Assembly: GCA_022565075.1 (NCBI GenBank)
Contig: JADFKG010000002.1
Location: 1-32,223, forward strand
DNA length: 32,223 nucleotides
Direction of reading: 5' to 3'
Source: Chloroflexota bacterium
Lineage (GTDB): Bacteria; Chloroflexota; Dehalococcoidia; SM23-28-2; RBG-16-64-32
The position numbers and the translations under genes were made by a program. Of the stretch, positions 1 to 7,641 are shown one piece after another (position 1 is the first letter of the stretch; every line of letters begins with the position of its first letter). The notes under the pieces are model-generated. The model was not told the origin of the DNA, did no database searches, and saw nothing but the letters and a program-made list of their open reading frames with translations.

Positions 1-2
1 GA

Positions 3-854
3 TCGGGCCCTTCCCGGCGCTCGGCTGCTTCTTCGGCCACGCCCGTTTCGCTGGCTCGGCGGGTCGACCTGCCGTGGCTGCTGGCCGGCGTGCGAAACGG
101 CAGTGAACCGGAGCCCCCGAGCCGTGGCGCGGCGGCCGAGATCTTCGAGCTGCTGCAGTCGAAGGGCGCGCTCTTCTACGACGACATCGCTTCCGCCACA
201 CGCCGTTTGCCGACAGACGTCGGGCGCGGCCTGTGGGAGCTCGTCGCGCGCGGCCTGGCGACCGCCGACGGCTTCCAGGCGTTGCGCTCGCTCATGGCCT
301 CGAACAAGAAGCGCGGATTCCGGCGCCCGCAGAGAGCGCGCCTCTTCCGCACGCTGGCCGTGAGCGGGGTGCCGTCCGGCCGCTGGTCGCTGCTGCCGGA
401 GTGGGAGATGGCCGGCGACAGCCTGGCGAGCGAGGAGCTGGCCGCGGCCTGGGCGGAGCAGCTGCTCTTCCGCTACGGCGTCGTCTTCCGCGACCTGGCG
501 CGTCAGGAGAGCATGGGCGTGCCCTGGCGAGAGGTGCTGAGGGCGCTGCGGCGGATGGAGGCGCAGGGCGTCGTCCGCGGCGGCCGCTTCGTCGCCGGTT
601 TCTACGGCGAGCAGTACGCGCGCCCCGAAGCCGTGGAGTCGCTGCGCACGGTGCGGAGGAGCGAGAAAGAGGGCGAGCTCGTCCGCGTCTCCGCCGTCGA
701 CCCGCTGAACCTGACCAGCGTGATCACGCCCGGCGATCGAGTGCCGGCGATCCACACGAAGTCGGTCGTCTACCGCGACGGCGTACCGCTGGGTGAAGAC
801 GAAGCAGCGGCGGCGCTGAGCGAGCGCCGAGCGCTCGTGGCGACGGCGGGATAG
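3..854 (+). CDS. lhr: Lhr-family ATP-dependent helicase, C-terminal part (5' truncated by window edge)
   Basis: This is the C-terminal 283 codons of a large helicase-related (Lhr) protein; the reading frame is open from the window edge, so the helicase core lies upstream and is not seen. The family consists of long superfamily 2 DNA translocases linked to DNA repair. The recognisable part is the conserved Lhr C-terminal region: GRWSLLP, then LLFRYGVVFRDLARQES, a PWREVLRALRRMEAQG winged-helix-like stretch, GGRFVAGFYGEQYA, and near the end VSAVDPLNL...VITPGDRVPA. A GTG at 90 is only an internal codon, because the homologous protein clearly extends further upstream. The stop is TAG at 852-854. 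The next gene begins 11 bases later on the same strand. Confidence 0.85.
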   Translation, partial: SGPSRRSAASSATPVSLARRVDLPWLLAGVRNGSEPEPPSRGAAAEIFELLQSKGALFYDDIASATRRLPTDVGRGLWELVARGLATADGFQALRSLMASNKKRGFRRPQRARLFRTLAVSGVPSGRWSLLPEWEMAGDSLASEELAAAWAEQLLFRYGVVFRDLARQESMGVPWREVLRALRRMEAQGVVRGGRFVAGFYGEQYARPEAVESLRTVRRSEKEGELVRVSAVDPLNLTSVITPGDRVPAIHTKSVVYRDGVPLGEDEAAAALSERRALVATAG

Positions 855-865
855 CCGGGGCAGCG

Positions 866-1393
866 TTGGGGATCAAGGAGTGGGCAGAGAAGCGAGTCCG
901 AAAGCGGGATGTCTTCCTTGCGTTCGACGAGGCTGCCTTTCAAGCAATCGCCATATCGTCACTCGCGGCAGCCTTCCATGGAGTACCTACCGGCGATGCC
1001 GGTGAGTACCTGAGGGCCATCTGCGACGGACTTCGTGAGAGCGAAGCTCGCCTGTGGGGGTATAAGGGGAATCCCTCGGATTGGACTGATTCACGGTCAA
1101 TGATCAAAGAAGGCAGGGCCGATTGGCGACAAGATCGCGAGGCGCGCCTCAGCCTGGCGTTAGAGCTGGAACAGGATCGAAAGGCTCTCGATTCAGTTGT
1201 CGGTCGATTCGATGATGAAGGCGAGCAGGTAACCGATGCGGCAATCCACTGTCTGTGGTCAATCAAAGACCACATGTTTGCCCATTGTGATGACTTGGAA
1301 GCTAAGGCGATTGGAGAAGGGCTATCTGCCCCCTCGCATTTTCACAAGCTTCGGAAGCGTGCGGCTCGAAGAGCATCGGCGCTACTCCGATAG
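866..1393 (+). CDS. Hypothetical protein, 175 aa, lower GC than neighbours
   Basis: I do not recognise this protein. It is predicted to be soluble, mostly alpha-helical and rich in charged residues and Trp, with a basic C-terminus (KLRKRAARRASALLR) and no signal peptide or membrane segment. The only plausible start is a TTG at 866; there is no ATG or GTG in frame nearby and no clear Shine-Dalgarno sequence, so the true start is uncertain. By eye the base composition is clearly less GC-rich than the flanking genes, and third positions are less G/C-biased. That fits a recently acquired or weakly expressed gene. It directly follows the lhr gene and may be read through from it. An alternative is that it is a decaying gene; the open frame of 175 codons argues mildly against this. 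Confidence 0.6.
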   Translation: MGIKEWAEKRVRKRDVFLAFDEAAFQAIAISSLAAAFHGVPTGDAGEYLRAICDGLRESEARLWGYKGNPSDWTDSRSMIKEGRADWRQDREARLSLALELEQDRKALDSVVGRFDDEGEQVTDAAIHCLWSIKDHMFAHCDDLEAKAIGEGLSAPSHFHKLRKRAARRASALLR

Positions 1394-1418
1394 ATCGACC
1401 CTCACCCTCACGTAAGGG

Positions 1419-1447
1419 TTTACTTTGCGGCGCTAGCGGCATATCAT
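1419..1447 (+). promoter_or_regulatory. Candidate sigma-70-type promoter for the flavin/dehydrogenase operon
   Basis: TTTACT (1419-1424), a 17-base spacer and TATCAT (1442-1447). Transcription would begin near 1454, giving a leader of about 45 bases that includes an AGGAG Shine-Dalgarno sequence just before the ATG at 1501. Four of six -35 bases and four of six -10 bases match the consensus. Confidence 0.5.
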
Positions 1448-1500
1448 TCCCCCGGAAAACGATGATCACGGCCCCTTTACGCTGACTTCAGGAGAGCCCT

Positions 1501-2487
1501 ATGCACACACCTCTGCACACACCGATCTGCGACAAACTCGGCATCGAGTATCCGATCTTCCTCGCCGGAATGGGCGGCGTCTCACTATCGAAGCTGGTGG
1601 CCGCCGTCTCCAACGCCGGCGGCCTCGGCATCATGGGCGCGGCGACGCTCGACCCCGAGACGCTGCGTGAGGAGATCCGCAAGACGCGCGACCTCACCGA
1701 TAAGCCGTTCGCCGTCGACCTCCTGGCGCCCGACCCGGAGATGATCCGGCCGCATATGCAGGTGGTCTTCGAGGAAGGCGTCAAGATCTTCGTCGCCGGC
1801 CTGGCCGTGCCGGAGGCGTTCATCAAGGAGATGCACGAGCGCGATATGCTCGTGATGGTGATGTGCGGCAAAGTGCGCCACGCAGAGAAGTCGGTCGCTG
1901 CCGGTGCGGACATCGTCGCCGCGCAGGGCACAGAGGCCGGCGGACACACGGGCGAAATCGGAGGCATGGCGCTGTTGCCACAGACCGTCGACGCCGTGAA
2001 CGTCCCGGTAATCGCGGCCGGTGGTCTGGCGGACGGCCGCGGGCTCGTTGCGGCGCTGGCGTTTGGCGCAGAGGGCGCGATCTTCGGCACGCGTCTGATC
2101 GCCACTCCCGAGGCGCAGGCTGCGCCGGGCTACCGCGAGGCCATCGTCCGCGCGAACGAAGCGGACACGATGCGCACGCGCGCTTACACGGGCAAGACCG
2201 CCCGCACGATCAAGACTGCCTACGCTGAAGAGTGGGAGAAGAAGAGCGACGAGATCCAGCCGTTCCCGATGCAGGTGATGACCTCTATCCAGAACCAGGT
2301 TATGGACTACCCCGGCCTGACCGAGTCGTTCGACGTGACGCGCACGTTCATGCCCGCCGGTCAGGGCGCCGGCATGATCCGCGAGATTAAGCCGGCCGCC
2401 GAGGTCGTCCGCGACATCGTCCGCGAGGCGGAGGCGGTGATCGACAAGCGCTTCGTCCAGCCGTCCCTCGAAGCGCAGAAGAGTTAG
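1501..2487 (+). CDS. Nitronate monooxygenase / 2-nitropropane dioxygenase family FMN protein
   Basis: A 328 aa FMN-dependent TIM-barrel protein of the nitronate monooxygenase family, which oxidises alkyl nitronates; several family members instead act as quinone reductases or enoyl reductases, so the substrate is unproven. Visible motifs are the N-terminal PIFLAGMGGVS, AVSNAGGLGIMG (about 36-47), the GTEAGGHTG segment with the probable catalytic His149, and the phosphate-binding PVIAAGGLADGRG and GAEGAIFGTRL (about 169-199). The length is normal for the family. The ATG at 1501 has a good AGGAG upstream. It is the first gene of a same-strand run (1501-5700) with a zinc dehydrogenase, a hotdog thioesterase, an AhpD-like protein and a luciferase-like oxidoreductase, which suggests oxidative breakdown of an organic compound. 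Confidence 0.88.
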   Translation: MHTPLHTPICDKLGIEYPIFLAGMGGVSLSKLVAAVSNAGGLGIMGAATLDPETLREEIRKTRDLTDKPFAVDLLAPDPEMIRPHMQVVFEEGVKIFVAGLAVPEAFIKEMHERDMLVMVMCGKVRHAEKSVAAGADIVAAQGTEAGGHTGEIGGMALLPQTVDAVNVPVIAAGGLADGRGLVAALAFGAEGAIFGTRLIATPEAQAAPGYREAIVRANEADTMRTRAYTGKTARTIKTAYAEEWEKKSDEIQPFPMQVMTSIQNQVMDYPGLTESFDVTRTFMPAGQGAGMIREIKPAAEVVRDIVREAEAVIDKRFVQPSLEAQKS

Positions 2488-2508
2488 CGCGACACCGGTC
2501 AGCGTGCC

Positions 2509-3573
2509 ATGGCCGCGACGTCCCGCGCCGTTGTCCAGACCGCCCCGCGAACGCTAGAGTTTCGCGAGTTTCCGCTGCCCGAGATCGGGGATGACGATGG
2601 CCTGCTGCGCGTCGAGGCCTGCGGCATCTGCGGCTCAGACTACGAGCAGTACGAGGGCGTTTTGCCGGTGCGCCTGCCCGTCGTTCCCGGCCACGAGCCG
2701 GTCGGCCGGATTGAGCGGATCGGCCCGCGCCTGGCAGAACGATGGGGCGTCAAGGTGGGAGACCGCGTGGCTGTTGAGGCGCTGCTCCCGACCGCTGAGG
2801 GGCTGATCAGCCGCGGTGGTCTGTCGGCGTACGGCTACCTGAGCGTCGACCGCCCGCCGGGCCTCTGGGGCGGCTTCGCGGAGTATCTCTACCTGGCGCC
2901 GAACTCTGTCCTGCACCGCATCAGCGAGTCCCTGTCGCCTGAGATCGCGACGCTGTTCAATCCGCTTGGCGCTGGCTTCCGCTGGGCGGTGGCGATACCG
3001 CAACTTAAGGCCGGCGAGACGATCGTAGTTCTGGGGCCGGGGCAGCGTGGCCTCGCCAGCGTGATCGCGGCCAGGGAGGCGGGCGCCGGGCAGGTGATCG
3101 TCACGGGGCTCACGAGGGACAAGCACAAGATGGCGCTGGCCCGGGAGTTCGGTGCTACCCTGACCGTTAACGTCGAGACCGAAGACTTGCGCGGCGTTGT
3201 GCGTGAGGCGACGGACGGCCGCGGGGCGGACGTCGTGATCGACGTCACGGCCTACGCGACGGAGGCTGTGACGCAGGCGATCGACCTCGCGCGACAGGGC
3301 GGCCGTGTTGTGCTGGCCGGGACGAAGGGCCAGAAGCCGGTCGCCGACTTCTTCAGCGACCGCATCGTGGTCAAAGAGCTGACCGTGCTGGGCGCGCTTG
3401 GGGTAGACTACGACGGCTACGACCGGGCCGTACGCCTGATCGAGTCGGGGAAGTATCCGCTTGAGAAGATGCACACTCATACGATGCCGCTGGACGAGGC
3501 CGAGCGGGCGATCGATATGCTCGCCGGCAAGATTCCGGGTGAAGAGGCGATCCACATCGCCCTCGTGCCCTGA
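2509..3573 (+). CDS. Zinc-binding alcohol dehydrogenase (MDR superfamily), no structural zinc site
   Basis: A 354 aa medium-chain dehydrogenase/reductase. The N-terminal GroES-like domain has the catalytic zinc motif CGICGSD (Cys41) and GHE (His62, Glu63). The Rossmann domain carries a GPGQRGL nucleotide loop at about 176-182, which binds NAD(P). The four-Cys lobe that holds structural zinc in classical alcohol dehydrogenases is absent: the stretch after GDRVAVEALLP contains no cysteines. The usual His after CGxCGxD is also replaced (DYEQ). So this is a divergent member whose substrate cannot be read from the sequence. The ATG at 2509 is 21 bases after the preceding stop, with no strong Shine-Dalgarno sequence, consistent with an internal operon gene. 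It probably oxidises or reduces an intermediate made by the flavin enzymes beside it. Confidence 0.85.
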   Translation: MAATSRAVVQTAPRTLEFREFPLPEIGDDDGLLRVEACGICGSDYEQYEGVLPVRLPVVPGHEPVGRIERIGPRLAERWGVKVGDRVAVEALLPTAEGLISRGGLSAYGYLSVDRPPGLWGGFAEYLYLAPNSVLHRISESLSPEIATLFNPLGAGFRWAVAIPQLKAGETIVVLGPGQRGLASVIAAREAGAGQVIVTGLTRDKHKMALAREFGATLTVNVETEDLRGVVREATDGRGADVVIDVTAYATEAVTQAIDLARQGGRVVLAGTKGQKPVADFFSDRIVVKELTVLGALGVDYDGYDRAVRLIESGKYPLEKMHTHTMPLDEAERAIDMLAGKIPGEEAIHIALVP

Positions 3574-3591
3574 GCGATGGAAAGAGGGAGC

Positions 3592-4032
3592 ATGGACGAA
3601 GAAGCGATGCAAAAGAACCTGGACCGGATGGCCAAGGTAATCGACGCTATACCGTTCATGAAGCACCTGGCGATGGAGTTCGTCGAGGGCGGCGAAGGCT
3701 TCGCCAGCGTCCGCATGCGCTATCAGGACGAGAACTCGACCGCGGGCCGGGCGCTGCACGGCGGAGCGATCGCCTCGCTGATCGACACGACGGGCGCGAT
3801 GGCTGCGTGGACGACGGCGATGATCGCCTCCCCCAAGTACTTCGGTTCGACCGTTGGCGTCAACGTGAACTATCTTTCGGGGGTGATCGGCGAGGACGTG
3901 GTGGCCGAGGGGCGCATCCTGAAACGAGGCAAGGAGATCATCTACACGGACGTCCGCGTGACGAATGAGGCGGGCAAGCTGCTCGCCCAGGGGACGGTCG
4001 TGTACCGCATCGTGGAGACGGAGCGGGGCTAA
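3592..4032 (+). CDS. PaaI-family hotdog-fold thioesterase
   Basis: A 146 aa single-domain hotdog protein that probably hydrolyses an acyl-CoA thioester. The diagnostic segment is ALHGGAIASLIDTTGAMAA: the HGG on the first turn and the Asp on the long helix are hallmarks of the PaaI/YbgC group of acyl-CoA thioesterases. It is followed by VGVNVNYLSGV and the final strand GTVVYRI. I prefer the ATG at 3592, because an AGAGGGAG Shine-Dalgarno sequence sits just before it; an ATG at 3577 would add five residues but has no such site. Its stop codon TAA shares one base with the ATG of the next gene (taATG at 4030-4034), so the two are likely translationally coupled. Confidence 0.85.
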   Translation: MDEEAMQKNLDRMAKVIDAIPFMKHLAMEFVEGGEGFASVRMRYQDENSTAGRALHGGAIASLIDTTGAMAAWTTAMIASPKYFGSTVGVNVNYLSGVIGEDVVAEGRILKRGKEIIYTDVRVTNEAGKLLAQGTVVYRIVETERG

Positions 4033-4604
4033 TGGCGGTCATCGCCAAGATCGAGCAGCCGGACTCCGACGACCTGAAGGAGATGTACGAGCGGCTGTCG
4101 CAGGCCGGGCTGGGTCTCGGCGTTCTCAACATCTTCAAGACGATGGCTCACAACCCGAAGCTCCTGCGTGACTGGGTGAGGATGGCGACGCCGCTTCTCA
4201 CCGGCGGTCTGATGCTCTCGCCGCGGCTGCGCGAGCTGGCGATCCTGCGCGTCGGGCAGGTCAGTGGCAGCGAGTACGAGTTTGGGCAACACATACGCAT
4301 CGCCCGGGCCGCCGGCGTTTCATACGAGGACATGGCCGCGCTCAAGGATTACGACGACGGCGATCACTTCAGCGACCTCGAGCGCGCGGTGATCGCCTAC
4401 ACCGACGACTGCGCGCGCCTGGAAGCCGGCGCCGCCGACCGGGCGCGTGATCTCAAGCGCTGGCTCTCGGACCGGGAGCTGCTGGAGCTGACCTTCTGCA
4501 TCGGCCACTGGAGCATGGTAGCCCGCGTTCTCGTGCCGCTTGAGGTCGAGCTGGACGAAGCACTCCTTGCGGAGCTGCCGGACGAGTGGCGACAGTGGCT
4601 ATGA
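4032..4604 (+). CDS. Carboxymuconolactone decarboxylase (AhpD-like) family protein without Cys pair
   Basis: A 190 aa all-helical protein of the CMD/AhpD fold. The family core is seen at LSPRLRELAILRVGQVSGSEYEFGQHIRIARAAGVSYEDMAAL and in the later DLERAVIAYTDD. In AhpD and related peroxidase partners a CxxC-His motif sits at this place; here it reads SEYEFGQH, keeping the His but lacking both cysteines, so disulfide redox chemistry is unlikely. Cys-less members are common beside catabolic oxidoreductases but have no firmly known reaction. The start overlaps the thioesterase stop by one base, and the next gene begins 16 bases after its end. It therefore belongs firmly to the same operon. Confidence 0.82.
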   Translation: MAVIAKIEQPDSDDLKEMYERLSQAGLGLGVLNIFKTMAHNPKLLRDWVRMATPLLTGGLMLSPRLRELAILRVGQVSGSEYEFGQHIRIARAAGVSYEDMAALKDYDDGDHFSDLERAVIAYTDDCARLEAGAADRARDLKRWLSDRELLELTFCIGHWSMVARVLVPLEVELDEALLAELPDEWRQWL

Positions 4605-4620
4605 AAGATTGGAAAGAAGC

Positions 4621-5700
4621 ATGAAATTCGGACTGCTCTACGAGATCGAAGTCGTCAAGCCGTGGGACGAGAACAGCCATCGCAACGCTTTCATGGAAGC
4701 GCTGGACCAGATCAAGCTCGCCGAAGAGGTGGGGTTCGACTACGTCTGGGCGGTCGAGCACCACTTCCTGGGCGAGTTTTCGATCTCTTCTGCGCCCGAG
4801 GTGTTCCTCTCGGCCGTGGCGCAGCACACGAGCCGCATTCGCATCGGCCACGGCGTCGTCCTCTTGCCTTTCGGCTACAACCATCCGATTCGCGTTGCCG
4901 AACGCGCGGCCGTGCTGGACATCATGAGCAACGGGCGTCTTGAGTTCGGTACTGGCCGGTCGGCGACGCAGTACGAGATGGAGCCGTTCGGCGTCGACCC
5001 GGAGACGAACCGCGCGGAGTGGGACGAGGCCGTGCGCATGATCCCGAAGATGTGGACGGAGGACGAGTTCTCGTGGGATAGCGAGCTGATACGCATTCCG
5101 ACGCGCAACGTCCTGCCCAAGCCGGTTCAGAAGCCGCACCCGCCGATGTGGATGGCCGGGACGCAGCCGTCGTCCGCGATCCTGGCCGCGGAGCGGGGCC
5201 TGGGCTTCCTGCACTTCACCTTCGCTGATCCCGAAGCGCTGGACGAGAAGGTGCAGGCGTATCGCGGTGGCATCGCCAAAGCCGAACCCGTCGGTTCGTT
5301 CGTCAACGAGAACTTCGCTGCGTTTACGCTGATGCATTGCGGCGAGACCGACGAGGAGGCGATGCGCGAGGGCGGTGGCGGCGCGGACTGGTATGTGCGG
5401 GCGAGCAACTTGCTGTACTCGATCTGGGCGCAGTCCGGCTCGAAGTCGTACGCCTGGTATGCCGAGCAGTTCGCGAAGGGTCGTGGTCGCGACACGGAAG
5501 ACGTGAACGTCCAGAAGATGGCCGACGAAGGAATCCTCTGTCTGGGCGGGCCGGAGAAGTGCGCGCAAGTCGTTCGCCACTACGAAGAGCAGGGCATCGA
5601 TCAGATCATCTTCCTCGTGCAGGCCGGCGGCACTTCACACGACGCGATTCAGCGCTCTCTGAGGCTTTTCGGAGAGAAAGTCATTCCGCAGTTCAAATAG
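4621..5700 (+). CDS. LLM-class (luciferase-like) flavin-dependent oxidoreductase
   Basis: A 359 aa bacterial luciferase-like TIM-barrel protein that would use reduced FMN or F420 to oxygenate or reduce a small organic substrate. The visible pattern is MKFGLLYEIE at the first strand, EVGFDYVWAVEHHFLG with the class-typical E-H-H, RIRIGHGVVLLPFGYNHPIRVAERAAVLDIMSNGRLEFGTGR, the PHPPMWMAG strand and a C-terminal GGPEKCAQVVRHYEEQGIDQIIF. The length fits the family. The ATG at 4621 has a GGAAAG site just upstream; an in-frame start at 4540 would sit within the preceding gene and is rejected. It is the last gene of the five-gene operon. A strong promoter-like site follows its stop, in front of the TetR gene. 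Confidence 0.88.
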   Translation: MKFGLLYEIEVVKPWDENSHRNAFMEALDQIKLAEEVGFDYVWAVEHHFLGEFSISSAPEVFLSAVAQHTSRIRIGHGVVLLPFGYNHPIRVAERAAVLDIMSNGRLEFGTGRSATQYEMEPFGVDPETNRAEWDEAVRMIPKMWTEDEFSWDSELIRIPTRNVLPKPVQKPHPPMWMAGTQPSSAILAAERGLGFLHFTFADPEALDEKVQAYRGGIAKAEPVGSFVNENFAAFTLMHCGETDEEAMREGGGGADWYVRASNLLYSIWAQSGSKSYAWYAEQFAKGRGRDTEDVNVQKMADEGILCLGGPEKCAQVVRHYEEQGIDQIIFLVQAGGTSHDAIQRSLRLFGEKVIPQFK

Positions 5701-5723
5701 GCGCACTTTCGGCGAATCTCCAG

Positions 5724-5752
5724 TTGACCGCGTGATAGGGCGATGCTAGGGT
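5724..5752 (+). promoter_or_regulatory. Candidate promoter for the TetR gene
   Basis: TTGACC (5724-5729), a 17-base spacer and TAGGGT (5747-5752). It lies in the 87-base gap between the luciferase-like gene and the TetR gene, so the regulator can be expressed apart from the upstream operon. I could not find a convincing inverted-repeat operator around it. Confidence 0.5.
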
Positions 5753-5787
5753 GCTCACAAGGGATCTAAGCGTCTGATAAGTTAACG

Positions 5788-6441
5788 ATGGTAACGAAAC
5801 GCAGGAATCCTGCCCGAACCAACGGAAAGCGCACGCGGCGTGGCCCGTACACCCGCCAGCTGATCCTCGACGCCTCTCTCAGCCTTTTCTCCAAGAGTGG
5901 CTTTGCGCGGACGACGGTGCGCGACATCGCCCGCAAGGCGGGGATAACAGACGCCGCGATCTACTACCATTTCGAGTCCAAGCGAGAGCTCCTCGAGGCG
6001 CTCGTGGAGGAGCGAGGTTTCCTCAAGAGTCTCGAGAACCTGGAGCGCGTCAGCGCCGATCTTCCGCTACGGGAGTTTGTCCTCTGGATGTCGGCCGGCG
6101 CGGTTAACCTGATGGACGAGAACCGCGACTTCCTGCGCCTGATCATCATGGAGGGTCTCGGTGGCGACGAAGCTGCCCTGGAGCAGTACACGCGCCTCAT
6201 CGATCTCTGGGAACGGGCGCTAATCATCAACTTCGGGCGGTACGAGAAGAAGGGCGAGCTGGCGGTCGGTGTGGCAGAGGGGCTCGCGCCGCACATCATC
6301 TACACGATCCTGATGGCGTTCCAGGACAGCCTAATCGGCCGCCACGGCTTCGGCAGTCCGACGCCGGCGCAGCGTCAGGAAGCACTGAGGGCGTTCCTCG
6401 GTCCCAGCCTCGACCGGCTGCTGCGCGGCGTCAAGAACTAG
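5788..6441 (+). CDS. TetR/AcrR-family transcriptional regulator
   Basis: A 217 aa dimeric DNA-binding repressor of the TetR family. The N-terminal domain is very typical: RQLILDASLSLFSKSGFARTTVRDIARKAGITDAAIYYHFESKRELLEAL, with the helix-turn-helix at about residues 42-62. A basic N-terminal tail (KRRNPARTNGKRTRRG) precedes it. The C-terminal helices form the ligand pocket and are not diagnostic. Position suggests that it controls the preceding flavin/dehydrogenase operon, the following Gfo/Idh oxidoreductase, or both. TetR regulators of fatty acid or CoA-ester metabolism often sit in such places. The ATG at 5788 has no strong Shine-Dalgarno sequence. Confidence 0.92.
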   Translation: MVTKRRNPARTNGKRTRRGPYTRQLILDASLSLFSKSGFARTTVRDIARKAGITDAAIYYHFESKRELLEALVEERGFLKSLENLERVSADLPLREFVLWMSAGAVNLMDENRDFLRLIIMEGLGGDEAALEQYTRLIDLWERALIINFGRYEKKGELAVGVAEGLAPHIIYTILMAFQDSLIGRHGFGSPTPAQRQEALRAFLGPSLDRLLRGVKN

Positions 6442-6453
6442 CCGGCGCTCGTC

Positions 6454-7518
6454 ATGACCGTCCGGGTTGGCCTCATCGGCTGCGGCTTCATCGGGCGCTT
6501 TCACTCCGCCGCCATCCGTGCCGTCGTCAGCCGCCAGCTGCTCGATGTCGAGTACGTCGCCGTCTGCGACGAGAACGCGGACCGCGCCCGCTCCTTCGCC
6601 AGGATCACGGGCGCCGAGGCTATCACCGACGCCGCGGAGGTCATCGACTCTCCTGACATCGACGCCGTCTACATCTGCGTGCCGACGGCTGACCACAAGG
6701 AGCTGGTGCTGCGCGCGGCCGACCGAGGCAAGCACATCTTCTGCGAGAAGCCGTTGGCGACCAACCTCGGCGACGTCGAAGAGATGGTCGCGGCCGTCGA
6801 CGCGGCAAACGTGAGAGCGGCGGTCGGCCTCGTCCTTCGTCATTCGCCGATACTTACGGTGTTGCACGAGCTTATGCAGGACGCGACGCTGGGCCGGCTG
6901 ATGACGGTCGTGTTCCGCGACGACCAGTTCTTCCCCATTACGGGCCAGTATGCGTCCGATTGGCGCAAGGATGTGGCGGTCGCCGGCGCGGGCACGCTGC
7001 TGGAGCATTCGATCCACGACATCGACGTGCTTCACTGGCTCGCCGGGCCGGTGCGAAGCGTGAGTGGCACGACGCGTAACTTCGCCGGCCACGAGGGTAT
7101 CGAGGACCTCGTGGTCGCCAGTCTGGACTTCGAGAGCGGAGCGCAGGCCTCGTTGACGTCGATCTGGCACAGCGTCATCGGCCGCCCATCGACGCGGCTG
7201 ATCGAGGTGTTCTTCGAAAAGGGGCTCTTTCACCTCGATCACGACTATCTGGGGCCGATTCACCTGCAGAAGCACGCCCTCAGCGCCGAGACGATCCCTG
7301 AGGAGGAAGTCCAGCGCCGCTACCTTCAAATGCTGGGCCTGGACGCGGCCGAGTTCGAGGGGATGCTTCGCTACTCGCTTGAGGACTACTTGTTCCTGAA
7401 GGCGCTGACGGAAGACCGAGCGCCGTTTCCGGATTTCCACACGGCGCTCGAGGCGCATCGCGTCGTTGATGCGATCTACCGGTCCGGCGAGGCCGGCGGC
7501 CCGGTAGTCCTGCTCTAG
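6454..7518 (+). CDS. Gfo/Idh/MocA-family NAD(P)-dependent oxidoreductase
   Basis: A 354 aa oxidoreductase of the glucose-fructose oxidoreductase / inositol dehydrogenase family. It has an N-terminal Rossmann domain with GLIGCGFIGRFH (glycine motif at about 9-14) and the signature EKPLATN (EKP at 98-100), whose Lys is the usual catalytic residue. The C-terminal sheet domain contains GAGTLLEHSIHDIDVLHWLAG, where the His-Asp-x-Asp stretch lines the active site. Likely substrates are sugars, cyclitols or related polyols, but the sequence does not decide this. The ATG at 6454 is 12 bases after the TetR stop, so the two genes are probably one transcript and the regulator may control its own neighbour. 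Confidence 0.9.
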   Translation: MTVRVGLIGCGFIGRFHSAAIRAVVSRQLLDVEYVAVCDENADRARSFARITGAEAITDAAEVIDSPDIDAVYICVPTADHKELVLRAADRGKHIFCEKPLATNLGDVEEMVAAVDAANVRAAVGLVLRHSPILTVLHELMQDATLGRLMTVVFRDDQFFPITGQYASDWRKDVAVAGAGTLLEHSIHDIDVLHWLAGPVRSVSGTTRNFAGHEGIEDLVVASLDFESGAQASLTSIWHSVIGRPSTRLIEVFFEKGLFHLDHDYLGPIHLQKHALSAETIPEEEVQRRYLQMLGLDAAEFEGMLRYSLEDYLFLKALTEDRAPFPDFHTALEAHRVVDAIYRSGEAGGPVVLL

Positions 7519-7641
7519 CGGGCGACCCGGCGGCGTGATCTTCTTCCCGCATTCACCGGAGTTTCCCCCGAACGTTCACGGTGGGCCGCGTGCGACACAC
7601 CGCCGACTGGCGTCTATGTACGTACAGGAGGCCCAAGCCCA

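Noticed and set aside
1404..1419. A small hairpin (ACCCT, six-base loop, AGGGT) after the 866-1393 gene.
   Set aside because: Only five base pairs and no real T-run; too weak to be called a terminator, and it overlaps the -35 of the next promoter.
4540..4620. An in-frame N-terminal extension of the luciferase-like oxidoreductase by 27 codons.
   Set aside because: It lies within the end of the preceding gene and does not resemble the family; the ATG at 4621 gives the standard N-terminus with a ribosome site.
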